From: Linepithema humile
Taxonomy: Eukaryota; Arthropoda; Insecta; Hymenoptera; Formicidae
DNA length: 64,000 bases
Reading direction: 5' to 3'
Assembly: GCF_040581485.1 (NCBI RefSeq)
Contig: NC_090128.1
Location: 11,656,001-11,720,000 of the forward strand
Part shown: positions 27,401-40,523 of the stretch, one piece after another
Position numbering within the stretch: the stretch's first letter is position 1
How the letters are laid out: each line of letters starts with the position of its first letter
Position numbers and translations under genes: made by a program
The notes under the pieces: generated by a model
The model's database searches: none
Told to the model about the DNA's origin: nothing
The model's input: only the letters and a program-made list of their open reading frames with translations

Positions 27401-30400
27401 ATACGCCACATTAAACGCTATCAAGTTTTATAATTCAGTTTTATTATTGTACAAATAACGTTTAGACAACCATAATTTTAGATAACATTAGACAACGTTG
27501 GACAGATGTTTAGGTAACATTGTTGTTTAGGTAACACACAAACAGATTAAGTGAAAAATTGAAATCTACGATTTCTGTGAAAATAGTGATCCAATCCGTC
27601 GTTGCCTTCCTTTTCTTCCTTCGAACTGCGAAAACAGCAAGACGCTCATTAGTCGGAAGAAGTCTCACAGGATTTCAAAGTATCCTGTTTTCCAGGGAAA
27701 CCTCGTGATCGCCCATTCCAAGGAACGTTGACCGCTTAAAGAGCAGAAAACGAATGCGATGAAGACTCACGTTGCCATATTACGCTTCCTCCGCAGTATG
27801 AAATCGAATATATTTGCGATCTCCTCGCGAAAACTCCGCGGAAAACTAACTGGCGATGGAAGGTAGAGAACTTTCGTTATATTAGTCGAAAACTTGCGCG
27901 ACAACATTATGCTTCGTATATTGCGTTTTGTTTAATGCAGTAAAAATTGTAAATAGGTCGCCGTTTTCTCTTCCGTGAAAACAATCCCGAGTGTCATCTG
28001 AGTTCTGCTTAATGCGAGAAAAGTTATAATTACGAGCTACAGAATTTTTTCCACTCTTGCGATACTGAGGCAAGTTATAATCCTTTTTGACGCAGTTCGA
28101 ATACGTCCGTCATTCGGAAATGATTAATCACTGTATTTTTATTCACGTTAAAGCTCGTTATTTTAGAAAATGAGATTTAAGTCCTGTATTGTTTCAAAGT
28201 TTTGAAGAGGAGTTAAAAATTCAGTAACAACTTTGAGATAGAAATTTTAATATTCGTTAGTACATAAAAGTGTAACTGCTGAAATAATATTATATATACA
28301 CAATGTTAACAATCTTATTTTTTTAGTCAAAATATCGATCGATGAAACTCGAACAAATCTTGATATAATCGACATTAAACTTTTTTTTTGTTTTATTTTT
28401 CACTGCGCATCATTAAAATTATCGTTTCTTTTCAAGAAAACTCGATAATGTTATGTGTAGAAGTGCTGTTTTTTAGTGTAGGTAAATTATTGTTAAATTA
28501 AAATTATAAATTTGACTCTGCACAAAAATTTCGTCAGCAGTTTTATTGTCAACTTATTTTTTGAATTGAATCACATTTTATTTCCAATGCACCTCTGGGG
28601 AGAAACGATCGTACAAGAAAATATCCGCGATATTTCTTCCGTGCCGAGAGTGAGGCATGAAAAACTGTCCATCAATCGCACTGCGAGCGTCTCCATTTCC
28701 ATATCCTTTGTTGCTCCTCTACTATTTTTTATCCACTTCTTGCTCCGTTACAGGGATTTCCAATCTTCCAGCCAAAGATCAGTCAAGTAAAGAATAATAG
28801 AAGCGGTAACTTTTTTCGATAAAAATTGATACCCGTTTTTATAAATTTGCTGTGTGTGCGACAAAGTAAAGCCAGGTAATATCAGATATTAAGTTTTCTA
28901 TTAAAAAGTTGTATAAGAAGCACTTAAACAATCATTGTTTTGGGAAATGATCTAATTTTGATGATTTTTAAAACATTTATAGTTTTTATAGATGTTAAAG
29001 TTTTTTAGCAAAATTTCTCGGAATTCTTCTTGTTTTAATTCAATTCTTACGATGATAGCTTTTTGAAATCCTGCATGCTAGGGTTATGAATTGGTCGATT
29101 GGTTGCTCGCAGGCACGTGAAAATAATTTAACATATCTCCCCAGGTACTCGCCACGTGTGCGGTCACTGTGATGAATGTCATGATGCGACGTAAAAAATT
29201 AGGGTCGATGGCGTGGTATGTCGTGAATCATAACGGACCCTTCGGGAAACCCTTCCCTCGCTAGAATCTCACGGCATCAAAAGAAAAACTGACAGGGAGA
29301 TTCGCGGACGGTCCACCTGCCATATTTTTCCACCTCGGAGAGCTTGTCTTCGAACGAACATTCGATATCCCGCAGAAATTCCATCGTCCCTATCTGCTCC
29401 GTCTTTTCTGTCTAACACGCTGCTTCAAAGAGCCGTATATTTTCTCTGCCGTGAGTTAGACAGGAGATCGTCAACCAATAACACAGCTATCCCGACGAGA
29501 AATTGTTTCCCGATGAAAGAATCGCCCGGGCAAAAAAAGTAATTAATTTTGCGTAATATTTATTTCTGTGGAATTAGCCACTGAATATCATTTTTATCGT
29601 TTATTTTATTTGTGTAGAAACATTAATATAAAATAATTGCCATTTGACAATACCTGGTTTATTTAAATAAATCCCTGCATTTTGTTTGCAAATAATTTAA
29701 ATATTCTGAGTTAGCTCATAAAATAATTAACAATCTATAATAAATTACAATGTTATTTTTCATTTCTGCCGTCCTTTTAATCTTTATAAATTGAAATTAT
29801 TAGCGCAATCAAAACTCAGCATATGTGCGGCTTTACATATCTCTGTTAAAATATTTAATGAAGACAGGATTAAACATTATGACATGCTGAAAATTGTAAA
29901 TACACAGAACTTGTCACGAAAAGCTTTAATCTCGTTTGCGATTTTACAACTGTGAAAATTGGTCGTCTCACGCGCGCGCGTTCCACACGTTTTTACAAAA
30001 ATAAATCCGCGTTGGTATCGAGAATAAATCACGGATCGTGACAAATTCTCGTACGTTTCACGGCGTGCATCTCGCTCGCGACGTGTCGCGATAAAAATTG
30101 CAGGGACACGCATTACAATTGAATACGGACCGACGTACCGAATGCTCGTACGTCATATTCCTCTTAGCGAAAATCTGTGCGCGGATTCGGGATTCGATAG
30201 GATATCCAGAATTTCAGTTTCGACGAGATATCCTCTCTTTTGTGAGTTGTCGGCTCGATGACAGTATCGCAGGCAGGTCGCGGTCAGTTATTCCAGTCAC
30301 GCGTGGGATTCACCTCGATATCCCGATTCGGCGTGTCCTGTCGCGCGTGTCTGCTCGGGACTGCCCTCGGACGTGTTCTGAACCAACCGAGCGACTTTTC

Positions 30401-31309
30401 CGCGTTCCTTTCACGGCATTTTCACGTCGATGGAAGCTACGTCTGTTAGGATATCTGACGGTGATACAATTAATCCTCGACTAATCTGATGAAAGTTCGG
30501 ACAGCATAGCTATGTTGGAATAAATTGTATTTTAATAATAAATATCGTCAGTTTGTTACTGATATGTTATCACGCGTAAGTGTTATGTTTTTATTATATT
30601 TTGTGCGCGGGGATAATATTTTTCTTACAAAAAGAAACTAAAATGTTTTATATACGTTTTGAAGTTATGTATTATTTTATGATACTTTTCATTAATGATC
30701 TTTTTACAATTACAATACATTATGACCTCTTTACAATAAGGATCGATTCGCGTATGTTCTGTCTTATTACAATTGCACGATTGCATTACAGTTGCATGGC
30801 TGCTTCGATTGATTACGCGGCGGGATTAATTACTAATCAGTCTATGATCGATAATGAAGCGGCAATAACGCGGCAAGCCGCGACTGTATTATTAACAGAG
30901 TTACATTGATTTCGCGAAATCTCACCTAATCTTCTACTGTATGATATGATACAGATTTTAGTGTTAATTAATTATCTTATTTCCTTCCACATATTTCTTG
31001 AGTAATATCAATCTCTCATATTTAAAAATTATTATTACAAGCGAAAAATTATTATTACAAAAAACCAATAGAAATTTAATTACTGCGATATTTGATTTTT
31101 TAAATGTCGTGGAAATGTGATGTCCGATAAAATTTTTATTAATAAAAAATTGTTTCTGAATTATGTATGGAATTTGTAAATAAAACGAAGTATAGACGAC
31201 AATGAAAACTAGTATCATTATAATTGACAGTGCATCGTTATAAATCATTCTCGACGCGACAAAGTTTTGAATATTCACAGAGATAAAAAAAATTTTTTTT
31301 ACGGGCAAA
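24481..31309. other. Intron interior: no gene recognised
   Basis: AT-rich DNA with CpG-rich islands near 25,560-26,280, 26,680-27,130, 27,590-28,090, 29,100-29,540 and 29,940-30,480. It includes a TTTAGGTAAC-type repeat near 27,500 and an A8T8 palindrome at 31,285-31,300. Confidence 0.55.
27463..27536. repeat. Degenerate tandem repeat of TTTAGACAAC / TTTAGGTAACATTG
   Basis: Words of the form TTAGACAAC, TTAGATAACATT, TTAGGTAACATTG and TTAGGTAACAC recur about five times in 74 bases. Confidence 0.55.
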
Positions 31310-34300
31310 CTAACTTAACGATCGAAGTTGAAACGGGGATACTTCGGGACAGAAAGACGGAAGCGCGGGATCTGGAGATATGGGGCGCGGCGATCTCTTA
31401 AAAACCGGCAATGAGTCCTTCGCATGATAAATGCCCCGGATCTTCGCGGGAGCAGCAGGTGCAACGGCGACTAAGTATGTAATATCGTTCTGAGTCGGCA
31501 GTAAAAATTCTTCCGGGACTCCGCGCGCGCGCACGCGAGATCTATCCTCACTAGAGGGCTAAACGACTCGCAAAGAGATTCTCTCCGGAGAATATCGCTG
31601 TGGCTCGAGTAACGACCGTCGCGGAAAAGCTTCGCGTAAGCCGGACGCGGAATGCGTTTGTTACGAGAATTGTGAAACATGGCAATTTTATAACGGGAAC
31701 GTTATTCACTGATTTATTCCTATAGCGTGTGCTATCGGGCGAAGCAGCGGTCTGAACTTACGAGCAAAAATACTTTCGCATACAATTACTTGCGATAAAA
31801 TCGGATACATCAGAGTTTGAATAGTTAATTTAACAGTCCACAAATTCTCCATGGAATCGTAAAAAAAAAAAACAGTCTTCGGGATAAACGAACGAGTAAA
31901 TCGGCCAAATAAATGCACGCGCAATATCTCAACGACCATAAAATCGACGATATTGTTCTCCGCGTTCGTTCGTATCGGTGACGTAACGATAATGCTCGGT
32001 AATACCGAAAGATTTTCGCGATGTCGAGAACTCTCTCTGCTCTTTACCGCCGTCGATTACATGTCGTAACGACCCCATAAGAAGATTATGCGGTGCTCGA
32101 AATTCGTCGCGTACGAAAATTTCCCTCAACGACAGTTATACCCCCGCCTTTAAAGGACTCATAAACTTCGGCGAGATCGGCGTCGGGATGATACGAAGCT
32201 GCCATAAAAGACGTTGACGACGACGATGTCGGGAAAATTCGCAGAAAATACGACGGATCGCCTATAGATAACCTAACGCGGATTACAAAAATACGAAATG
32301 TGCGAGTCGCGTTTTTCCCACGTACTTTCGTTTCACGAGATTTCCATTCGTTTCCTCGGCAAACAGCGATTCCGTGCCAATCTCGAAGATCTATGATCAT
32401 AAACGATTAGATTTACATTCAGGAGCTTCAACGATGTACACGGGAAAAAATAATGTTCCATAAACAATGTCTGTTTATTGTTCAGTTGACGACTAAATCT
32501 TGTTTTAACTAATGTTCTTATATCAACTAATATTGTTGCAATTAGATGAATGCTGTTAATGAAGTATCATTTTTCCTTTGTGAAAAATTTATAAAACTTT
32601 AATTAAAGTATATATGTAATTTATTCAACAAATTGAAAAGAAGAAGAAAAGAGTATATTAATTTCTATTGATATTCATATATTCTTCGCCTTATTTTTCC
32701 TTGTTCGCGATATTCATTTAAATAAATTTTTTCATACGCAGCGATTCATTTACATGCAATTTATTTATTCTGTTTGTGGAAGAGCGTATGTTCTTGCATT
32801 TCTTTATAAGAATCCACCGCTGTCGCCGGCACGATGATTTTTAGAAAAAGAGACCGTTGTATGTATCTGCAGTATCCGCAATGAATAAAAGTACGAGAAA
32901 GAATTAAAGACTCGACAGAAACGAGCGACAAGACGCTCGCAAGAATACCCGTATTCGACGCGCCGCAGAACTCGCTTAACTGTCTTCCTGTCCTTCAACC
33001 GCTACTCTTCAAATACTTCCACCTCAGATTTCCATCTCTCGTCTGCTTTCTCGGAGCTCCATTGCATTCGCTGGAATTTGCCGAGTATTAAAAGAACAAG
33101 ATATCCCGGCGCGGCCTTTTCCTCCTTTATTTACCACGAGTGAGAAAACGCTCCGCGAAGGGAAAGGACCGGCGGGAAATAATGCCCGGAAAGAGAGAAA
33201 CATAATCCTGTAACCGCGGTGCGCGATGTAGCCGGCGCGTTACACGACTCGGGGAATGCGAGGAACGACGTGCCGGTCCCAGAAGAGGCGCGGAATATTC
33301 TTTCACGCGCTTGTGTATGCATTTCCTACGCTTTCTTCCGTTAGTCCGCCTGAGAACAAATGACGTTGCAATATTCAAACATTTTTAGCTTATCTTTCAT
33401 CAGCACGGAAGAGCGAACGCATCTGTGAAAGAGAACTTTTATCCCAAATGCGCGTTGTTGTTTAGTAAGTTAAAGCATTAGTATAAACATAACATTAAGA
33501 CATGCAGAATATAGTATTCTAAATGATCATTGACAATAAGCTCATCTTAATTATTAAGTATTACTTGGACAAATTGAAGGATTGTTTTCTGCGAAATTAA
33601 AAGTTATTCGGCAAGTAATTGCGCACTTTGTTAACGGCAATATAATCCTGTGTGTGTAAAACAGAATTCAGTGCAGGAAGGATTAAATAATATAAAAAAA
33701 GGATTGAGAATGTTGCCAAGATTTAGTTAATTCCGCGTCGTGTCGTTGACACAAGTCATAATATAAAATGTAAGTCTGCGTCGACACTAATTCTTTATGG
33801 CACAACGATGAAAGTTTTAAAGAACAATATAAATAGTTTTGAAGAGGATGTTGAACCAAAACGACAAACATGTTTACGAGCTATAATAGTTAACAAGTTG
33901 CGCAATGCTTTATATCAAATAGTCGTTTGTATTCTCCTATTCTCATTTTCTCTTCGTTCTATTCTTGCTATTTTTTCACGTATTTTTTAAATTTTATATT
34001 TGCTTATTTTTTATTGTTAACTCTAGTTTAATATTCTTATTGCTTTTTTATCGAAACATTTAGCAGAGTTTATACAAAAATTGTGTATCTTTAGAATTAA
34101 AACAGATCAGTAAATCTTACAATTTCGTAAGAGATGCGGTCGAAAAACTTTATCGCGTTAAAAACCACACGAAGAAGAGTCATTAGTTAATTTAACAATG
34201 ATTAATGAGCTCTTTGCAGTTTCCGCAAGTTCAATCGAGAAAACTCCTCACACTCCCGTCACGATGAATCTCGGGAAGAGCAACGCACGCGTCGAATTCT

Positions 34301-35460
34301 TAGTCGAATTCTGTGTCGCCTTATTTCATTACAGGATTGCTCTCGCGGAACCGCGCTCGTACTTTTGAACTTTCGAACTTTCGAACTCCGTAGGCCGTGT
34401 GTCAAGTCCGCGGAAATTTTCTTTGACGTACGACGTCGCGTTTCGAATCGATCTCCGGCGGATGTATACGTACCAACTCTCGGTACACCGCGCGAGGCGT
34501 GCGAGATTCCCCACAGACTCTCTCGACATTCCCAACGAGGTTAAAGGCCGCCAGTTGTTTCGTAACTACCTGCTTTTCTGTCACCAACTTTTCGTCCCTT
34601 TGACAACTGACCAGAGATAAAAAAGAAAACAAAAATTATTCCGTTTCTTTTTCTCCTCAGAAAATATATTTTTTTATCGGCAAAATTTGTTAAGATAAAA
34701 GCTTCGCATTTTTCCATCTCGGATCCTAAAATATGGAGACTCGTTCTCAAAACGTTTTGCGAGATATTTTTACAAGGAATAAAGATCTCGGACATTTTCG
34801 CGCGCGTTACGGCGACACGTCCTGGGAGACAAACGCCTTTGAAGTTGCATCGGCATCGACAGCAACTCGATTCCGAGAACGTGTTGTCAGTTCGTTTCTC
34901 CCCTGCGGGATATCCCGGGTATTTTCCCAGGATCTGAATACACGGTACTCCAGCGTCGGCAGAGTGCGCCGGCTTGCTCGCCCGGCCGGGTCCCGCTGAG
35001 AGTTTTACGAGATTCCTCGCTTTGTCACACTTTTCGGTTACCAACTTTACCGGGAGAGTCGCTGTATCGACACCTTTGAGAGAGAGAGAGAGAGAGAGCA
35101 CGCGCGCGCGCGATGACGACGACACCGACTCGATTTCAGGAACGCATTGTCGCGCGGAAAAGTCCTCCGAGTTGTAGACGATATATTTTTCCACGGAACA
35201 AGATCGATCCCCCGTACTTGTACAGAGCCCGGCGACGGAAAACTTCCTCTTCCTCGAGTCGGTGCCACGAACTCGCGCAGCCCGATGGAATAGCGAATCT
35301 CGAATTCGCATTCGGGATATATGAAGTGAATCGGCGGTATTGACAGTTATGAGGAGCGCATATACGAATATCGCGTAAAACGTTTCTACGTGCAAACAGG
35401 ATGAATGGATTAATTCACGGTGACGCGTAATTTTTTCTGGCACGTAAAGAAATTTCATTT
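31310..35460. other. Intron interior: CpG-rich blocks, no gene recognised
   Basis: CpG-rich blocks lie at 31,310-32,420, 32,800-33,440 and 34,100-35,440. The last contains a 305-codon minus-strand open frame judged to be composition-driven. A small inverted repeat (ATAAACA, five bases, TGTTTAT) lies at 32,460-32,478. Confidence 0.55.
35079..35112. repeat. (GA)10 followed by an alternating CG tract
   Basis: About ten GA units run straight into CACGCGCGCGCGCG. The alternating purine-pyrimidine part has Z-DNA potential, and the GA part is a possible GAGA-factor type site. Confidence 0.85.
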
Positions 35461-35687
35461 TACATTCGAGTTTTCGTTAACGTTAAAGTTTGATAGTATC
35501 GCTGAAAATATTCACAAACTAGTTTACAAGGCAGAGGAGTGCTTTGTAATGTGAAGTTAATTTCAAAATGCAGAGTTGATCAACATTGTGTGATAGGGGG
35601 ATCTTAAGTTCTTGGTAATTAAGTCTCAAATTAAAATTTGATTAAAATGGAGTTTGCTCGTGGACGGTTAAAGCAAGATTTTATTAG

Positions 35688-35743
35688 CTCTCCCTTTCTC
35701 TCTCCTTCCCTCTTCCTTTCTCTCTATCTCTCTTTCTCTCTTC
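35688..35743. repeat. Polypyrimidine (CT-rich) tract
   Basis: About 56 bases of almost only C and T on the + strand, arranged as CTCTCC/CTTTCTCT words. Confidence 0.85.
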
Positions 35744-37490
35744 ACATCGTCGAAATTTAATTTATCAAAACGTTGTAATTTTTAATCGCTTATAGCTGAA
35801 AAATGATCGATGCGCTCACGGTTGAAGCCAGTAGTATTCTTCTCGTTGTTTGGTGTCTAGTATTTCGAGATAAAGCGCGGGATTCCCTTGTATTATGATT
35901 TATGATAAGACTCATTAGTCTTTATACCACACACTTGATTTATTGTGAAAACAAAATAAACGCATATATCCTGTTGCAAAGCTAAAACTGGCAAAGATAA
36001 TCCTTCGTGCGTGGTGAAGTGATGGTAAATTATTAATTTGCTAAATAATGAATTCAATAGGCTTTTATCCTGCCTCCTTCATAATTTATCCAGTTTCAGT
36101 GAATCGTAAAATAGTGGTATTCCGCAGAACATATTGTATTAAATGAAGAAGAGCATATTTAGAGCTTTGAAAAAATTATATTATGTCCCTTCTTTCACGC
36201 TTAAAATACATATTTAAAGTACAAAAATAATATTAAATTAAAACAAAATTTTCAGCTAGCAATGTAAGCACAACTTAATGTATTTATCGTATAATCTAAT
36301 CTTTGCCAGGAAATCTTTGCCACATTTTCTCGAAGCAAGTGTCAATTTATTTTTCCGACAAAAATAAATTAATTAGTCGCAAACAATTTTTCTTGTGAAA
36401 ACGGCGAGAAAATTATCCACAAAATATAGACGCGATAAAAAATGGCGAATTTCATAGGCTTGTAAACTATCTTTTGGTGTCCACATGATTTGACTTTTGT
36501 CTGTTCTTCGAGCGCCGTCAATATCTTTCACTTCCATGCTTTCCATTGACATGATCGTCTTTTTCTTGTTCAGTATCTCGCCCCACGTGTTCCTTTCTTG
36601 ATGTCATCATTCACTTTGCTCGCTAGATATACGTACAGGTCCCCCGAGGTATGATTACACATTCTCTACCACTTCTCTCGTGCTGTTTGATGTTTTTTTC
36701 ATCGCACTTGAATATATAGCTAATACATGATATATGTCTAATATATTATGCAAGAGAGGTATTTGAAATGTTAATAGCGATATTTCACCACCATATTTTA
36801 TGGCTAAAAGAGGAAAAATATGAAAGTCTCGCGTTTCCGTAAAAGACGATAAGAAGCTGTAATACGTATATAAATTATGCTCATTTTTTCTTTCTCTCAA
36901 TCGCTAAATTATGATTATTACAATATTATTATTGTAATTTTACTGCATTATAAATGATAATATTTATCTGAAGCTCGCTTTGATTTAACATATTTTATTC
37001 CAGTAGTATTTTTAATGAAAAAAAAATTTTTTTTTTAATTGAACAAGTGTTAATTCTGCGTTGTCGCCATACCTATTGTTTAATGATAAATTATTAGTTC
37101 ACCGTATTTTGTTGCTTTCTGTCAGACTTGCAAAATTTACGATATGCTCTGCACGAAATTCGTTCGATGTATCTCACTTGTATCAATTTTACAGTTTCTC
37201 GGTCACGCGCAGTTTAATGAACCCCCGTTAAAAAACGACCATTGCATCGTCTCGGTTTGTTTCGCAAGCGGCGTAATGTATGTAAAAATAATTCCAAGTC
37301 GGTGCACAATTCGATCCGAAGCGATCGAGCGGAACGGATTAAATCTGCATTTCAAACGAAGTCCAGAGCTTCGATATGCGACCCCCACCGCGACAATTTC
37401 TTCGTTGAGATTTTCGAAAATTATCATGTTGAGGTACGTGAATTCTTTAAGCAATCAATGTGTCTTTTTAGAGTATCTATATATTGTATT

Positions 37491-37567
37491 TTTATAGAAT
37501 ATTTTATAAAAATAAATAATTTATTATATTTTATAGAATATTTTATATATATAAAAATAAATAATTT
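37491..37567. repeat. Two tandem copies of a 32-38 base AT-rich unit
   Basis: Copy 1 (37491-37522) and copy 2 (37530-37567) share TTTATAGAATATTTTATA and end in the same AAAAATAAATAATTT. Copy 2 has an insertion of about six bases (TATATA). Confidence 0.8.
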
Positions 37568-38071
37568 CGAACAGAATATTTCACATTTGCAGTTTATTTA
37601 GCATTAATAATTTTTTGGCATTATGGTATTAAAAATAGAAAATTGGAAATAATAAAATATCATTTTTCTTTGTTACGGTTTTTTATGTGAACAGATGTTT
37701 AATTAAAAAGCTACCGTTATTAAAATGTTGGATGATAAAAGTGCGAAAATTCCGAGATAAAAGTGCGCCCAACAGAATCTTTGTTGAAGAAAAATCATTT
37801 TGAGATTCATCGAAGAATACACTTCTAAGATATGATGCAAAGCTTGCGAAACATTCTGTATATAACGTATGAAGTAGCGGGGACGATCTAGCAAGCGCAA
37901 TAAAATTTGTCAGCTGTCGCTGGTCGAGGCCAAGTGATATCGAGTGGGATATCGAGATTTATCGTGCCGCGCGATTCTTCTGAGCTCCGTTCTCGTGGCA
38001 CCGCCAGCAGCGATTCCGATTGAATTCGAGAAGCGAGAGAAAGAAAAAGCAAACGAGGGGAAAGAATCGTA

Positions 38072-38108
38072 TGAGAGAGAGAAAGAGAGAGAGAGAGAGG
38101 GAGGGAGA
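38072..38108. repeat. GA-rich microsatellite
   Basis: (GA)n with AAAG and GGGAGGG interruptions. Confidence 0.85.
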
Positions 38109-38946
38109 ATTCCGCTAGTCGATACGGTCGATACTCTAGAATAGTGCACGATCCTGCACTACTCGGCGTTTTCCTCCATCTCGTCCGGCTACGCGAATCG
38201 ATTTACGATCGAAGCATTCACCGAAATATTCCGATTTGTCGACGGAAGGCTCCCAGTAATCCGTAATAAAGAGCCGCTCCTTCACCGCGAAATAAAATCT
38301 TCGGCCGGCGCAATAAGCGGAAAAAATTCTCGTTATTTGACTAGGCGGGGGAACAGCACCGAAGCGAACGCTCGGATATTCAAACTTTTCTAGTAGGTCA
38401 GCGCTGTCGATTCAGCTCAACTCGTTTTTGACTGCTTGTCGATTAACGGATTTGTCACTAAGCACAGATATATTTTATTTTAAAAAATATTGGTAAATTC
38501 CGCAACTTGATTGCATTCGTTTTACTATTTGAAAAATATTTTAAATAAAATAACACATTTTCTGTAAATTATAATTTAAAAACAAATTATTACAGAAAGC
38601 CAATTAATTATACAATTATTATTACAATTATATATATAACTGTTTTGAAGTTGTATTTTAAATATTATTGTATTAAATTCTTTTTGTGTACGTCTCGGTA
38701 TTACGAACTAAAACTTTAAAAGAGTCTCAATACGATACATGCACGAAAATTCGAAGAGTTTCAGATTCAATTCGCGCTGAAAACGGCTGTCCGATAAATC
38801 TCGATATCGCACTCTCGATATCATCGTGGCTCGTATAGTCTGCCTCGGCCAGCGACCGCTGGCAAATTTTATTGCGCCGTAAACCCACGCGTTTATATTT
38901 TCGTACAAAGACGGGCGAATTTCGCGGCATCGATCGCGCGAATACC

Positions 38947-38977
38947 TATAAAAGACCGTGACTGATAGTCATTCAAC
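38947..38977 (+). promoter_or_regulatory. Candidate TATA/initiator core promoter inside the giant intron
   Basis: TATAAAAG at 38947-38954 is followed by the initiator-like TCAAC (A at 38975, which places TATA at -28) and TCATT (A at 38971). The spacing and motifs suit an insect TATA promoter on the + strand. Immediately upstream is a CpG-rich stretch. It could serve a small nested gene or a non-coding transcript. A chance match cannot be excluded in 64 kb. Confidence 0.35.
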
Positions 38978-39070
38978 GCTGATAGTTTCACTAGTGCGAT
39001 AATTTGTTGTTTGATAATGCACATAAGAAATACAGTACCTTTGATACAGAATAAAATAAAGAGCTTTCAG
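38975..39070 (+). other. Possible first exon downstream of the TATA box (unconfirmed)
   Basis: From the putative start at 38975 the sequence carries an ATG at 39017 and stays open for 18 codons (MHIRNTVPLIQNKIKSFQ) up to a donor-like CAG|GTATGA at 39071, phase 0. The peptide is not a signal sequence and resembles nothing I know. Phase 0 does not fit the phase-1 acceptor at 53032, so this is not an alternative start for the receptor. No partner exon was found. Confidence 0.2.
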
Positions 39071-40410
39071 GTATGAAAAAGTTGTAGCATATATAATGCA
39101 TAATTTATTTTATATTTTATTTTACATATTTTATAAATATATTCATGTTTTATTTATTATCCGTCAACATTGTAGATAAAATAATTTATGAAAGAAACTT
39201 TTGATATCATTCATGAAATCTATGAAGTATTTTTACAATTTTTACGACTCTCTAAGTGCTAAGAAATGCCATTACAAAACACTTTGAGAGCAAAAGAAGT
39301 TTTTTTTGAAACGCTAAAGTCGAAAATATCGCGGTGTTCGAAAATCTGAAAACTCATAGAATTCAGATCCATTCTATTGTTCGACATTTTTATCCATTTT
39401 TTTCTTGGTTCTATCTTTCTCTCGTTTTGCGACTCGAAAGACGTCGCGTCGTTGCGCTGGGACCGCAGGGGTTAAGAAATTCCGATGTATGCGGAGGGAA
39501 AAACGCGAACGACGAAAGCGCTCGAAGACGGCGCTTCGGGGGACAAGGGGGAAACTCGATTCCTCGAGTTTCCATGATACAGATGCAACGAGGAATCTCA
39601 GGTAACTCAGAAACAACGTTGCATTCCCCGTTCGGAGGGTGGATCTTAGCGCAGCCAAGCCAGCTCGGTATTCTCTATTATACGCACCCTTTATCCGCCT
39701 CGTACGATCCACCTGGTGCTTTCGATCGTCGACGAGATGTATCAAAATGGTCTCGTTCTCTCACTCGGGTACTCATGAATATAAATTTCGCGCAAGATGG
39801 TGTTCGCCCTTCCTACCTCGATTATCATGACTCAGGCGACGTCGTGTCGAAATAATTCGCCGTGTTGCAACATAAGTGTGCGTGCGACGCGTTTCGACGA
39901 AAATTACACGCCGACAGATATTCCGATTATATTGAGAAATGTCGCGGCGTTTATGTACTTGCTGTAAAATATAAAAGTTCTGCGAAATTAGAGGAAAAAA
40001 AGAAAAGTTTCTGACAGTGTTATGAAATACTTATTCTAATGCAATCTTTATGAATATAAAAGAAAAGTTGAGAAAAAAGGAGACGGAATTTACATTTATG
40101 CTCTTTTTTAGCATACTAAAAGTCAGATTAGCGTCCTCAGACCTTTTCAAGTTAGTTTCTTTGTCTTAATGGGGATATCACCATTCTCTTCACTATAAGA
40201 GCGCAATTTTCGTGTCCTTCGGGTACAATTTTCGCGTTCCTCGATCGATTCTTTATCGCCACATTCGTTGCCTTAATCTCTTTCCGGAGATAAAAACCTG
40301 TATAAATTACAAAACGTGCCGCGAATATTCGATCTATAACCGTCCGAGTCCTCTTTTCTCGATCATTCCCGCCTCCCCTCCTATCTCTTGATCGTCCTGT
40401 CACGATCCAC

Positions 40411-40422
40411 TATATATATATA
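40411..40422. repeat. (TA)6 microsatellite
   Basis: A perfect TA run. Confidence 0.85.
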
Positions 40423-40495
40423 TCTTCCTCGGGCGGCCATAAAAATTGTATTAAAAGCGCGCGATCCGCTATCGACGAAAGTGCCAAGAGAAGAC

Positions 40496-40523
40496 GGGGG
40501 GCGGGGGGGAGGGGGGGGAGGGG
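40496..40523 (+). other. G-quadruplex-forming tract
   Basis: Four G runs (G6, G7, G8, G4) are separated by single bases C, A and A. This satisfies the G3+N1-7 rule with the shortest possible loops. It is on the + strand, which is the sense strand of the receptor gene's intron. Confidence 0.85.

Larger units (their letters stand above)
35461..38946. other. Intron interior: mostly AT-rich, no gene recognised
   Basis: Contains a polypyrimidine tract, an A9T10 run at 37,018-37,036, a two-copy AT-rich repeat and CpG-rich patches at 37,880-38,460 and 38,690-38,946. Confidence 0.55.

Noticed and set aside
32460..32478. Small perfect inverted repeat ATAAACA-N5-TGTTTAT
   Set aside because: The seven-base stem is too short for a microRNA precursor or an element terminus, and many such pairs are expected in AT-rich DNA.
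34541..35458. The longest open frame in the window (305 codons, minus strand)
   Set aside because: It runs through a CpG-rich block and a GA/CG microsatellite (giving Leu-Ser repeats), is overlapped by open frames on the other strand, and shows no domain, signal peptide or splice context. Composition explains it.
39334..39855. A 173-codon + strand open frame just after the candidate promoter at 38947
   Set aside because: It has no domain, and its minus strand is also open for 123 codons. It begins in AT-rich DNA and I could not find a convincing phase-0 acceptor to join it to the possible mini-exon.
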